Shown: piece after piece, positions 47,412-55,725 of the stretch | Position numbering within the stretch: the first letter of the stretch is position 1 | Layout of the letters: every line of letters starts with the position of its first letter | Origin: Brevundimonas sp. M20 | GTDB lineage: Bacteria; Pseudomonadota; Alphaproteobacteria; Caulobacterales; Caulobacteraceae | Reading direction: 5' to 3' | DNA length: 64,000 bases | Assembly (NCBI RefSeq): GCF_006547065.1 | Contig: NZ_CP041243.1 | Coordinates: forward strand, 1,999,001 to 2,063,000 | The notes under the pieces: generated by a model | Told to the model about the DNA's origin: nothing | Databases searched by the model: none | The model's input: the letters and a program-made list of their open reading frames with translations, nothing else | Program-made: the position numbers and the translations under genes

Positions 47412-48212
47412 ATGAAGAGACCTTGCCTCACGACCACGGCGCTCCTCGCGTTCGCCCTCGGGGCTGTAGTCAGCCCGGCCTCGGCCCAGGACCCCACGCC
47501 GGCGCAGGTGGAGATCGCCTACCCCCTGATCCAGGCCGGCGAACGACTGGTCGCCGCCATCACGGCCGCCGAGCAGCAAGGCGCGCGCCTGCCGACCGTT
47601 GGCGAAAGTCCGGCGTTGATCCGGTCCGCATTTGACGTCGATCGCCTTGAACGACTGGCCGGTTCTCCGGTCGGCCTGATCATGGTGTCCTGCGACAAGG
47701 GCCGGACCGCCAAGATGTCCTACTTCGTCGGCGGCACGAGCCGCGACGAGGCCGAATCGTCTGATCCGACGCTGCGCGCTCGCGCGATCCGCGCCGCCGC
47801 GGAAAACTACAGCCGCTACCAAGACGAGGGAGCGCTGGCGATGCGGTTCGAACTGCGCTGTCTGGGCCTGCTCACGCCCGGTTTCGAAGCCTATCTCGCC
47901 AGTCCGGAAGGCGTTGAGGACCGCGCTCAGACCGGCCCCATGCAGGAGGGCCATGCCGGTGCTCTGGACACCGCAATCATTCTGGCGTCGAGCCCCGTGG
48001 CCAGCGACAGTAACGCCGACCTGTTGAGCGCTGAAATCCTTCGGCAGACGCCCGTTCTGGCGCGGACCATCACCGCCAGACAGCGCCAGCGCCTGATCGC
48101 CCGGATCGACACCTTGAACCTCGAAGGCCAGCCTCCGGAACGCAAGATACGCTTTCAGGCGATCAGACAGGCGCTCGTCGAGAGCGGTTGCGGTCCGATC
48201 TGCGGCGGCTGA
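47412..48212 (+). CDS. Secreted hypothetical protein
   Basis: A 266-residue protein with a Sec signal peptide (about 1-25, ending ASA-Q). The mature part is mixed helix with four cysteines (SCDKGR, RCLGLL and a terminal CGPICGG pair), perhaps two disulfides. A GGFxxYLxS-like segment (TPGFEAYLASPEG) and a helical C-terminal half are visible. I recognise no family. It lies 57 bp after nnrD and 61 bp before yaaA, all in one direction. Confidence 0.7.
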   Translation: MKRPCLTTTALLAFALGAVVSPASAQDPTPAQVEIAYPLIQAGERLVAAITAAEQQGARLPTVGESPALIRSAFDVDRLERLAGSPVGLIMVSCDKGRTAKMSYFVGGTSRDEAESSDPTLRARAIRAAAENYSRYQDEGALAMRFELRCLGLLTPGFEAYLASPEGVEDRAQTGPMQEGHAGALDTAIILASSPVASDSNADLLSAEILRQTPVLARTITARQRQRLIARIDTLNLEGQPPERKIRFQAIRQALVESGCGPICGG

Positions 48213-48273
48213 TGAGCGCCCCGCGACCCGACGCCCGGTTCAAATCGTCACCGAACGGGCCTAACAGGGCGCC

Positions 48274-49044
48274 ATGTTGATCGTCCTCTCCCCGGCCAAG
48301 CGGCTGGACTTCACCGAAGCTGACCCCGCCGTCCCCGCCTCGGAGCGCCGCTTCCTGGAGGACACCGCCTCCCTGTCGAAGACCGCGCGCGCCCGCACCG
48401 TGGCCGAGCTGCGCAGCCTGATGAGCATTTCGGACGATCTGGCGCGCCTGAACCGCGAACGGTTCCTCGCCTTCCAGCCCGACTCGCTCGACGGCGTGCA
48501 GGCCGCCTTCGCCTTCGCGGGGGATGTCTATGAAGGGCTGCAGGCCCGCACGCTGGACGCCGCCGGTCTGGACTACGCCCAGTCGCACCTGCGCATCCTG
48601 TCGGGCCTCTACGGCCTGCTGCGTCCGCTGGACCGCATCCAGCCCTATCGTCTGGAGATGGGCACGCGGCTGAAGACCCGTCGCGGCTCGAGCCTGTACG
48701 ACTTCTGGGGCAACCGCATCTCCCTGTGTCTGAACGCCGATGCCGAGGGCCAGCCGGACCAGACGCTGGTGAACCTCGCCAGCCAGGAATATTTCGGCGC
48801 CGTGGACGCCAAGGCGCTGAAGCTGCCGGTCGTCACCCCGAACTTTTACGAGGAGAAGGACGGCGTGCGCCGGATCATCTCCTTCTTCGCCAAGCGCGCC
48901 CGCGGGACCATGGCCCGCTACGCCATAGACCAGCGGATCGAGAAGGCCGAAGACCTCAAGAGCTTCGACCGCGACGGCTACCGCTTCGACGCTGCCGCCT
49001 CGACAGAGACGGACTGGATATTCATCAGATCGGGAAATTCTTGA
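48274..49044 (+). CDS. yaaA: Peroxide stress protein YaaA (DUF328/UPF0246)
   Basis: YaaA lowers free iron and limits peroxide damage in E. coli, and has a DNA-binding fold. The 256-residue product matches the family over its whole length: MLIVLSPAKRLDF, LMSISDDLARLNRERF, AFAGDVYEGLQARTLD, LRILSGLYGLLRPLDRIQPYRLEMGTRL, the LVNLASQEYF segment and the KRARGTMARYAIDQRIEKAEDLK end. Role in this organism is inferred from the family. Confidence 0.95.
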   Translation: MLIVLSPAKRLDFTEADPAVPASERRFLEDTASLSKTARARTVAELRSLMSISDDLARLNRERFLAFQPDSLDGVQAAFAFAGDVYEGLQARTLDAAGLDYAQSHLRILSGLYGLLRPLDRIQPYRLEMGTRLKTRRGSSLYDFWGNRISLCLNADAEGQPDQTLVNLASQEYFGAVDAKALKLPVVTPNFYEEKDGVRRIISFFAKRARGTMARYAIDQRIEKAEDLKSFDRDGYRFDAAASTETDWIFIRSGNS

Positions 49045-49108
49045 GCCCGACCGTCGTCATGGCGTATGGCTGGGTCCAGAGTCGAAAAGACCCGAGTGAG
49101 GAAACAGC

Positions 49109-49954
49109 ATGTTCAAATGGCCCAAGCGTGATGACTCCTCCGGCGCGAGTGAACCGTTCCGCGACATCGGCGATCTGAAAGGTCAGGTCGCGGTCATCTC
49201 GGGCTCCACCTCGGGTATCGGTCTGGCGCTGGCCCGGGCCGTCGCCAGCCGGGGCGGCGACGTGGTCATCAACGGTCTGGGCGATCCCGCCGAGATCGAG
49301 CGCACCCGCGCCGAGATGGAAGCCAGCTGCGGCGTCCGCGTCCGCTACCACGCCGCCAATATGATGCGCGGCGAGGAAGTCGCCGACATGGTGGCCTACG
49401 CCAGGCACGAGCTGGGCCGGGTCGACATTCTGGTCAACAACGCCGGCATCCAGCACGTCGAGGCCGTCGAGAAATTCCCCGCCGACAAGTGGGAGCAGAT
49501 CATCGCCATCAACCTGTCGTCGACCTTCTATGCGACGCGGGCGGCGATCCCGATCATGAAGGCGCAGGGTCGCGGCCGGATCGTCAACATCGCCTCGGCC
49601 CACGGTCTGGTCGCCAGCCCGTTCAAGTCGGCCTATGTCGCCGCCAAGCACGGGGTGATCGGCTTCACCAAGACCGTCGCGCTGGAACTGGCGCAGGACA
49701 ACATCACCTGCAACGCCATCTGCCCCGGCTTCGTCGAGACCCCCATCGTCTCCAGGCAGATCGACGATCAGGCCCGCACGCGCGGCATGTCGAAGGAGGC
49801 GGTCCTGAAGGACGTCATCCTCGGCTCCCAGCCGACCAAACGCTTCGTCACCACCGACGAACTGGCGGGCATCTTCCTCTATCTGGTCAGCGACCTGGGC
49901 GCCTCGGCCAACGGGGCCAGCTTCTCCATCGATGGCGGCTGGACCGCCCAATAG
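49109..49954 (+). CDS. bdhA: 3-hydroxybutyrate dehydrogenase (SDR)
   Basis: An SDR that oxidises (R)-3-hydroxybutyrate to acetoacetate, a step in poly-hydroxybutyrate use. The 281-residue product has TSGIGLALA for NAD binding, NNAGIQHVEAVEKFP, and the subgroup-specific NIASAHGLVASPFKSAYVAAKHG with Tyr176 and Lys180. NAICPGFVETPIV, QIDDQA and the terminal IDGGWTAQ also match. The first 25 residues are an extra polar extension. It overlaps or abuts the patatin-like gene. Confidence 0.93.
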   Translation: MFKWPKRDDSSGASEPFRDIGDLKGQVAVISGSTSGIGLALARAVASRGGDVVINGLGDPAEIERTRAEMEASCGVRVRYHAANMMRGEEVADMVAYARHELGRVDILVNNAGIQHVEAVEKFPADKWEQIIAINLSSTFYATRAAIPIMKAQGRGRIVNIASAHGLVASPFKSAYVAAKHGVIGFTKTVALELAQDNITCNAICPGFVETPIVSRQIDDQARTRGMSKEAVLKDVILGSQPTKRFVTTDELAGIFLYLVSDLGASANGASFSIDGGWTAQ

Positions 49955-51017
49955 GCCCGAAGGGAGGCCGGCTCTGACCAAATCCAAGGCCGCCTCCTCC
50001 CGCCCGACCATCAGCCTCGCCCTGCAGGGCGGCGGCGCCCACGGCGCCTTCCAGTGGGGCGTGCTCGACCGCCTGCTGGAGGACGGCCGCCTCGACGTCC
50101 GCGCCGTCACCGCCGCCTCGGCCGGGGCCATGAACGGTGCCGCCCTGATTTCAGGCCTTGAGTCCGGCGGTCCCGACGCCGCCCGCGCCCAACTCGACAA
50201 GCTCTGGCGCGAGGTGAACCAGTCCGGCGGCCGCAATGTCTTCGGCGACAGCTCGATCTGGAGCCAGGCCCTCACGCCCGGCTGGCTGAAGGACACCGGC
50301 CTGTGGCGCACGGGCGAGAACCTCGCCCTGTCGATGAGCCCCTACCAGTTCAACCCCTTCAACCTGAACCCGCTGAAGCGGGTGCTGGACAACGCCGTCG
50401 ATTTCGACGCCGTCCGGGCCTCGGGCATCAGCTTCTTCGTCTCGGCCACGGCGGTGAAACAGGGCCGCGCCCACGTCTTCCGCACGCCCGAGATCACGCC
50501 GGACGTGCTTCTGGCCTCATCCTGCCTGCCCCACCTCTTCCAGGCAGTCGAGATCGACGGCCAGTCCTATTGGGACGGCGGCTATCTGGCCAACCCGGCC
50601 CTCTGGCCCCTGATCCACCCGGACACGCCGGACGACATCCTGATCCTGCCGCTCAATCCCTTCGTCCGCGAGGAGACGCCCCATGCGGCGGGCGAGATCA
50701 TGGATCGCCTGAACGAGATCGTCTTCAACGCCCCGCTCGTCTCCGAACTGCGCGCCTTCGCCCTGCTTCAGTCCCTGATCGCCGAGGGCCAGCTGAAGGC
50801 GGGCGACCGCCACCGCGTCCAGGCGATCCGTATGCACGCCATCGAAAGCGACCGCTGGCTGGGCGACCTGTCTCTGGGCTCGAAATTCGACACCGAATGG
50901 ACCTTCCTCAACCGGCTCAAAGGCTATGGGCGCGAGGCGGCGGAGGAGTGGCTGGCGCAATGCTTCGACGCGGTGGGCGCACGGTCCAGCGTGGATGTGA
51001 AGGCGCGGTTTTTGTGA
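49932..51017 (+). CDS. Patatin-like phospholipase
   Basis: A 361-residue (or 347) serine acyl hydrolase of the patatin/RssA type. The catalytic dyad is seen in SAGAMNG (G-x-S-x-G-like nucleophile elbow following TAASAG) and WDGGYLANP (DGG aspartate), and the oxyanion motif is LQGGGAHGAF. ATG at 49932 lies inside bdhA and has no ribosome site. AGGGAGG at 49961-49967 stands 6 nt before an in-frame CTG at 49974, which may be the true start. Pairing with bdhA suggests a role in poly-hydroxybutyrate or lipid turnover (inference). Confidence 0.88.
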   Translation: MAAGPPNRPEGRPALTKSKAASSRPTISLALQGGGAHGAFQWGVLDRLLEDGRLDVRAVTAASAGAMNGAALISGLESGGPDAARAQLDKLWREVNQSGGRNVFGDSSIWSQALTPGWLKDTGLWRTGENLALSMSPYQFNPFNLNPLKRVLDNAVDFDAVRASGISFFVSATAVKQGRAHVFRTPEITPDVLLASSCLPHLFQAVEIDGQSYWDGGYLANPALWPLIHPDTPDDILILPLNPFVREETPHAAGEIMDRLNEIVFNAPLVSELRAFALLQSLIAEGQLKAGDRHRVQAIRMHAIESDRWLGDLSLGSKFDTEWTFLNRLKGYGREAAEEWLAQCFDAVGARSSVDVKARFL

Positions 51018-51031
51018 GGACGGAGGGCTGA

Positions 51032-51337
51032 ATGCTCGAAGAGAAGTCGATCCTGCACCCCGACGTACAGGAACTCGCCAGAGTGATGCGAGCCATCGAG
51101 GAACTGCTTCGCACCGGCCACGACACAGGTTGGGCCCAGCAGGTCGCCCGCTGCGCGGAGCTGGTCGAGAAGTCCGATGCCTATGGCCTTGACCGATTCC
51201 TGAACCTGTTCGGCGGCATGGGGTCCATCAATGACGTCGTACTCTATCGGGACGGCGTTCCCCTGACCGAAGAGAACGACCGCCTGCACCGGCTTCTGAG
51301 CGAAGCGAGCGCAATGGCGCGATGCTTGCGGCCCTGA
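51032..51337 (+). CDS. Small hypothetical protein (DUF6966-like)
   Basis: A 101-residue helical protein. The centre reads FLNLFGGMGSINDVVLYRDG, which I recall as the signature of DUF6966, with a WAQQVARCAELVEKSDAYG helix before it. No membrane segment or signal. It starts 14 bp after the patatin-like gene in the same direction and may be co-transcribed. Confidence 0.6.
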   Translation: MLEEKSILHPDVQELARVMRAIEELLRTGHDTGWAQQVARCAELVEKSDAYGLDRFLNLFGGMGSINDVVLYRDGVPLTEENDRLHRLLSEASAMARCLRP

Positions 51338-51345
51338 GCCCCTGT

Positions 51346-51432
51346 CATCCCCGACGCAGCGAAGCGCAGATCGGGGACGCACTACGCTCGAATTGATCGC
51401 CCCGGACGCTGCGCCAGTAGCGAGCCGGGGCA
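51346..51432. repeat. Palindromic intergenic repeat
   Basis: CCCCGA (51349-51354) with TCGGGG (51371-51376), then CCCCGG (51400-51405) with CCGGGG (51425-51430) enclosing CGCT/AGCG. Two adjacent hairpins lie between convergent genes. The sequence has the look of a dispersed intergenic repeat. The next 110 bp up to 51545 hold nothing I can identify. Confidence 0.4.
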
Positions 51433-51544
51433 CAGCTTGCGGCCGCCCTCGTCCCGGACAATCGCGCTGGGATTTCCGGGAGGGTCAGATCGGAGTTCGC
51501 CTCCGGAGCGGCTCTCGCTTCACGTCGGCCGGGATGAAAAGCGC

Positions 51545-51640
51545 TCAAGACGCCTCGCACGGCGTCACCTTGCCCGTCTCGGGATCAACGAGAAAAACCA
51601 CTGGGCCGTCCGCCAGTGTCCCATGGCGCCTACCCCACAT
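51545..51640 (-). CDS. Possible 31-residue small ORF overlapping the sua5 stop
   Basis: An ATG at 51640 overlaps the last codons and TAG of the upstream synthase gene and opens a frame that encodes MWGRRHGTLADGPVV and then FLVDPETGKVTPCEAS before TGA. Codon use is coding-like, and VVFLVDPETGKVTPCEAS looks like a regular beta-turn-beta protein end. An in-frame stop lies just upstream, so it cannot be longer. Either a real small coupled gene or the end of an older gene. Confidence 0.35.
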   Translation of the reverse strand: MWGRRHGTLADGPVVFLVDPETGKVTPCEAS

Positions 51641-52547
51641 GCCCCGCCGCCCGGCTCAGGCGGTCGTTGATCGCCTCGCCCAGCCCGGCTTTCGGGATCG
51701 GCGACACGGCGATGCCCGCGGGCTTCTCGCGGTCGGCCTCACGCAAGCGCCGGAACAGATTGGCCGCCGCCTCGCGCAGGTCGCCCGTCGGGCTCAGGCT
51801 CCAGCGGGCGTCGCCGACCCCCGGCCCGAAGCCCAGCAGCAGTTCGCCCCTGTGCAGGGTCGTCACATTGATCCGCACCGGCGCGTCCGGCGCATAGTGC
51901 AGCGTCAGGCGGCCCGGCGAGCGATGTCCCTCCCCGCCTGTATCCAGCGGGCCGACCACGGCCTCCAGCTCCTCGCGCGTCACCGCGCCCGGGCGCAGCA
52001 GGCTGACCTTGCCGTCCAGCACCGAGACCACCGTGCTCTCCACCCCCACCGCGCAGGGGCCGCCGTCCACGCCCTCGGCGGCGGCGAAGCCGGTCTCGTC
52101 CATCGCGTCCTGGAAGGTGGTCGGGCTGGGTCGCCCGGAGCGGTTGGCCGACGGCGCCACCACGGCCCCGCCGAACAGGTCCAGCACCGCCCGCGCCTTC
52201 GCATGGCCCGGCACGCGCACGGCCACGCTGTCCAGCCCGGCCCGCGCCAGATCGCACACCGCCTCCCGGTCCCGCACCGGCGCCACGAGGGTCAGCGGTC
52301 CCGGCCAGAAGGCCTCGGCCAGCCTGCGGGCGTTGGCGTCGAACAGGGCGATCCGCTCGGCGCCCGCCGCATCCGCCACGTGGGAAATCAGGGGGTTGAA
52401 GCGCGGTCTTCCCTTGGCCTCGAAGATCGCCGCCACCGCGCTCGCGTTCGAGGCGTCGCCGCCCAGGCCATAGACCGTCTCGGTCGGCAGCAGGATCAGC
52501 TTGCCGTCCGCCAGCGCCCGCGCCGCCGCCTCTTCCGCGCCGCTCAC
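51630..52547 (-). CDS. sua5: L-threonylcarbamoyladenylate synthase (Sua5/YwlC type)
   Basis: This enzyme makes threonylcarbamoyl-AMP from threonine, bicarbonate and ATP for the t6A modification of tRNAs that read ANN codons. The 305-residue product has the YrdC domain (GKLILLPTETVYGLGGDA, KGRPRFNPLISHV, FWPGPLTLV, VAVRVPGHA, VVAPSANRSGRPSPTT, STVVSVLDG..LLRPGAVTREEL). A C-terminal Sua5 domain starts with SPGRLTLHYAPDAPVRI. I chose GTG at 52547, which overlaps the yceI TGA as GTGA; ATG at 52607 would run 64 nt into yceI. Confidence 0.95.
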   Translation of the reverse strand: MSGAEEAAARALADGKLILLPTETVYGLGGDASNASAVAAIFEAKGRPRFNPLISHVADAAGAERIALFDANARRLAEAFWPGPLTLVAPVRDREAVCDLARAGLDSVAVRVPGHAKARAVLDLFGGAVVAPSANRSGRPSPTTFQDAMDETGFAAAEGVDGGPCAVGVESTVVSVLDGKVSLLRPGAVTREELEAVVGPLDTGGEGHRSPGRLTLHYAPDAPVRINVTTLHRGELLLGFGPGVGDARWSLSPTGDLREAAANLFRRLREADREKPAGIAVSPIPKAGLGEAINDRLSRAAGHVG

Positions 52548-53101
52548 GCCCGTCGGGCCTGAAGCGAGACCCGCACCGTCACCTGCCGCTCGATCAATCG
52601 GTTCCAAACGCCGGAAGTCCCTATGCCGAAGTCCGCCCGGTCGAAGGCGAAGCCGCCGGTCATCTGCGCCCTCGTCCCCTCGGTGCGCAAGTCCATCGGA
52701 AAACTGACGGGCCGCGTCACCCCCCGGGCGGTCAGGTCGGCGCGCGCCGTGAACCGTCCGCCGCCCAGCGGCTGCAGCGCGCGGAGCTGGAAGCGGATCA
52801 CCGGATGCCGCTCCGCGTCCAGAAACCCCGGCCCCAGCGCCCGCTCGGTCACCGAGGCCGGCCGCATCCGCAGCGAGCGCACCTGCACCACCACCGTCGC
52901 GCGCGACCGCTCCGGCGCGGCCGGATCCACCGTCAGATCGCCGCCCCAGTCCTCGAACCGGCCCGTCTGCGTGCTGCCCAGCGCCCGCACCGACAGGTCG
53001 ATGGTCGAGGCCGCGCGATCAATGCGCCACGCCTCCGGCGCCGCCGTGAAGGCGGTCAGCAGCAGCCAAAGAAGCGCCGCGCCCGGAACCAGCGACCGCA
53101 T
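52544..53101 (-). CDS. yceI: YceI-family periplasmic protein
   Basis: A 185-residue protein with a signal peptide (MRSLVPGAALLWLLLTAFTAA). YceI proteins are lipocalin-like and bind isoprenoids such as ubiquinone in the periplasm. Visible features are WRIDRAASTIDLSVRALGSTQTGRFEDWGGDL, LDAERHPVIRFQLRAL, ADLTARGVTRPVSFPM and a final FGIGTSGVWNRLIERQVTVRVSLQA. The start overlaps the cytochrome b561 stop (TGATG) and the end overlaps the synthase start. The association of YceI with cytochrome b561 is common. Confidence 0.93.
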   Translation of the reverse strand: MRSLVPGAALLWLLLTAFTAAPEAWRIDRAASTIDLSVRALGSTQTGRFEDWGGDLTVDPAAPERSRATVVVQVRSLRMRPASVTERALGPGFLDAERHPVIRFQLRALQPLGGGRFTARADLTARGVTRPVSFPMDLRTEGTRAQMTGGFAFDRADFGIGTSGVWNRLIERQVTVRVSLQARRA

Positions 53102-53652
53102 CAGGGGCGTCTGGCGAGGAAGGGGACCATCCGGCCCAGCACGGTGTCCCGGTCGATGAACTGGTGCTTCAGCGCGCCGATCACATGCAGGGCGACCAGC
53201 CCGTAGACGGTCTTCACCGCGATGCCGTGCAGGTCCATCAGCGCGCCCGCCGTCTCCCGCCCGCCGCCGACCGGCAGCAGGGGCCAGTTGAACAGCCCGA
53301 ACCAGACAATCTCGCGCCTCATCGCCGAACTCGCCGCCCAGCCGGTCAGCGGCAGCAGGATCAGGGCCACATAGAACAGCACATGCACCGTACCGCTCAG
53401 GGCCTTCTCCCACGGCTTCATGGTCGCGGGCAGGGCCGGAGGCGGATTGGCCACCCGCCATCCGATCCTGAACAGGGTCAGCAGCAGCACCGCCAGCCCC
53501 ACGGACTTGTGAATCTGCACGAACTCCCGCGACATCGGCCCTTCGGTCGCGTCGTGGGCCGAGATCAGCAGGATCTGCACCAGCACCAGCGCGGCGATCA
53601 GCCAGTGCAGCAGGATGGAGATCGTCGAGTATCGCTTCCCGGCTTCAGTCAT
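53101..53652 (-). CDS. Cytochrome b561-family protein
   Basis: A 183-residue inner membrane cytochrome with four helices. Haem-ligand histidines are in ISILLHWLIAALVL, FVQIHKSVGLAVLLLTLFRIGWR, TVHVLFYVALILLPLTGW and DLHGIAVKTVYGLVALHVIGALKHQFIDRD, the last with the paired His. It probably moves electrons between the quinone pool and the periplasm. It is first in the overlapped operon with yceI and sua5. Confidence 0.94.
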   Translation of the reverse strand: MTEAGKRYSTISILLHWLIAALVLVQILLISAHDATEGPMSREFVQIHKSVGLAVLLLTLFRIGWRVANPPPALPATMKPWEKALSGTVHVLFYVALILLPLTGWAASSAMRREIVWFGLFNWPLLPVGGGRETAGALMDLHGIAVKTVYGLVALHVIGALKHQFIDRDTVLGRMVPFLARRP

Positions 53653-53781
53653 GGGTCCCTTCCCTTCCGCGACGGCGCCCGGTCACTGTGCGTCGATCCG
53701 ACCCGTTCCGCCACCCCTTGCACAAGGGACCGCGAAGGGGTCATGACCGCCTTACCGCTGTTTCGACTGTCCGGAATTTCG

Positions 53782-55566
53782 ATGACCTACCGCGCCCCGA
53801 TCCGTGATCTCGCCTTCGCCCTGCAAGCCGTCGCCGGCATTGACCAGGTCGCCGCCACCGGGGCCTTCCCCGACTATGACGCCGATCTGATGGGCGCCGT
53901 GCTGGAGGCCGCGGGCCAGTTTTCGGAAGAGGTGCTCGCCCCCCTGAACCGCATCGGCGACCAGAAGGGCTCGGTCTGCAAGGACGGGAACGTCACCCCC
54001 GCCCCCGGCTTCTCGGACGCCTATCGCCAGTTCGCCGCCGGCGGCTGGACCGGCCTGACCGCCCAGACCCACTCGGGCGGCCAGCAGTTGCCCAAGGCGC
54101 TGGAGCTGGCGGCCTATGAGACCGTCCACGCCGCCAACATGGCTTTCGGCCTGTGCCCCATGCTGTCGCTCGCCGCCATCGAGGCGCTGGAAGCCGTCGG
54201 CACGGACAGCCAGAAGGAAACCTATCTGACCCGGCTGGTCTCCGGCGAATGGACCGGCGCCATGGTCCTGACCGAGCCGGGCGCGGGTTCGGACCTCGGC
54301 GCCCTGACCGCCACGGCCGTGCCGAACGGCGACGGGACCTACAGGGTCACCGGCCAGAAGATCTTCATCACCTGGGGCGATCACGACGCGACGGACAACA
54401 TCGTCCACCTGATCCTCGCCCGCCTGCCCGACGCGCCCGCGGGCCCCAAGGGCATCAGCCTGTTCCTGGCGTCCAAGTATCACGTCAACGCCGACGGCTC
54501 GCTGGGCGAGCGCAACAGCTTCTATCCGGTCAGCGTCGAGCACAAGCTGGGCATCCACGGCTCGCCCACCTGCGTCATGGCCTATGAGGACGCCATCGCC
54601 GAACTGGTCGGCCAGCCCAATCAGGGCCTTGCCCACATGTTCGTGATGATGAACGCCGCCCGTCTCGCCGTCGGCGTCGAGGGCGTCGGCATCGCCGAGC
54701 GCGCCTACCAGCACGCCCTCCAGTACGCGCAGGAGCGCAAGCAGGGCCGCAGCGTCTGGACCGGCGTGGCCAACAGCCCGATCGTCGACCACCCCGACGT
54801 GCGCCGCACCCTGTCGGTGATGAAGGCCAAGATCGCCGCCGCCCGCGCCATCTGCCTGTCCACCGGGGTCGCCGCCGACCTCGCCCGCCACGCCGCCACC
54901 GAAGAGGAGCGCCGCCGGTGGAAGGGTCGCGAGGACCTGTTCACCCCTATCGCCAAGGCCTGGTCCACCGACGTCGGCTGCGAGGTCGCCTCGCAGGGCA
55001 TCCAGATTCACGGCGGCATGGGCTTCATCGAGGAGACCGGCGCGGCCCAGTACTATCGCGACGCCCGCATCGCCCCGATCTACGAAGGCACTAACGGCAT
55101 CCAGGCCATGGACCTCGTCGGCCGCAAGCTGTCGCAGGACGGCGGTGACGCGGCCAAGGCCCTGATCGCCGACTTCAAGGTCACGCTCGCCGCGCTCGGC
55201 AAGCTCTACACCGGCAAGCCGGTCGAACGCTTCGCCAACGCCGTCGAGGCCGTCGAGGACGCCACCCTGTGGATTCTGGACGCCAAGGCCGACGCCGCCC
55301 GCGCCGCTGACGTTCTGGCCGCCGCCGATGCCTATCTCAAGCTGCTGGGCGACGTCGCCGGCGGCTGGATGCTGGCCAAGGGCGCGCTGGCGGCCAAGGC
55401 TGAACTGGACGCCGGAAACGGCGATCCCGTCTGGCTGAACGGCAAGCTGGCCCTGTACGAAATCTACGCCGCCAACGTCCTCGGCCACGTCTCCAGCCGC
55501 CTCGCCGCCGTCGGTCAGGGCGGCGCCCTGCTGGAGCGGATGAGCGTGGACGTACTGGCGGGATAA
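53782..55566 (+). CDS. Acyl-CoA dehydrogenase (DmdC/FadE-like)
   Basis: A 594-residue flavoprotein of the acyl-CoA dehydrogenase family with an extra N-terminal and C-terminal domain. Key parts are MTEPGAGSDLG-like MVLTEPGAGSDLGALTATA, the FAD loop KIFITWGDHD, the catalytic-base region of IYEGTNGIQAMDLVGRK, and QGIQIHGGMGFIEETGAAQYYRDARI. It acts in beta-oxidation or a related branched-acid path. MTYRAPIRDLAFAL at 53782 is the usual family start; ATG at 53743 would add 13 residues. It is divergent from the cytochrome operon. Confidence 0.94.
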   Translation: MTYRAPIRDLAFALQAVAGIDQVAATGAFPDYDADLMGAVLEAAGQFSEEVLAPLNRIGDQKGSVCKDGNVTPAPGFSDAYRQFAAGGWTGLTAQTHSGGQQLPKALELAAYETVHAANMAFGLCPMLSLAAIEALEAVGTDSQKETYLTRLVSGEWTGAMVLTEPGAGSDLGALTATAVPNGDGTYRVTGQKIFITWGDHDATDNIVHLILARLPDAPAGPKGISLFLASKYHVNADGSLGERNSFYPVSVEHKLGIHGSPTCVMAYEDAIAELVGQPNQGLAHMFVMMNAARLAVGVEGVGIAERAYQHALQYAQERKQGRSVWTGVANSPIVDHPDVRRTLSVMKAKIAAARAICLSTGVAADLARHAATEEERRRWKGREDLFTPIAKAWSTDVGCEVASQGIQIHGGMGFIEETGAAQYYRDARIAPIYEGTNGIQAMDLVGRKLSQDGGDAAKALIADFKVTLAALGKLYTGKPVERFANAVEAVEDATLWILDAKADAARAADVLAAADAYLKLLGDVAGGWMLAKGALAAKAELDAGNGDPVWLNGKLALYEIYAANVLGHVSSRLAAVGQGGALLERMSVDVLAG

Positions 55567-55580
55567 TTCCCCTCGCTGCT

Positions 55581-55667
55581 ATCGTCATCCCGGACGAGCG
55601 CGCAGCGGGCGCGCGCTTGCCCGGGACTTGGCGGCGCGGGGTTCTCGGCCTTCGCCGGGATGACGAT
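55581..55667. repeat. 87-bp palindromic repeat with 13-bp arms
   Basis: ATCGTCATCCCGG (55581-55593) is perfectly complementary to CCGGGATGACGAT (55655-55667), with GC-rich inner repeats between. Elements with CGTCATCCCGG ends are a common dispersed type in alphaproteobacteria. It lies 15 nt after the acyl-CoA dehydrogenase gene and may also end its transcript. Confidence 0.65.
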
Positions 55668-55725
55668 TCGCTGTTGAAGGCTGCATACGTCCAAAACTGA
55701 CGTATCGCCGTTCTACGCTGCTCCC

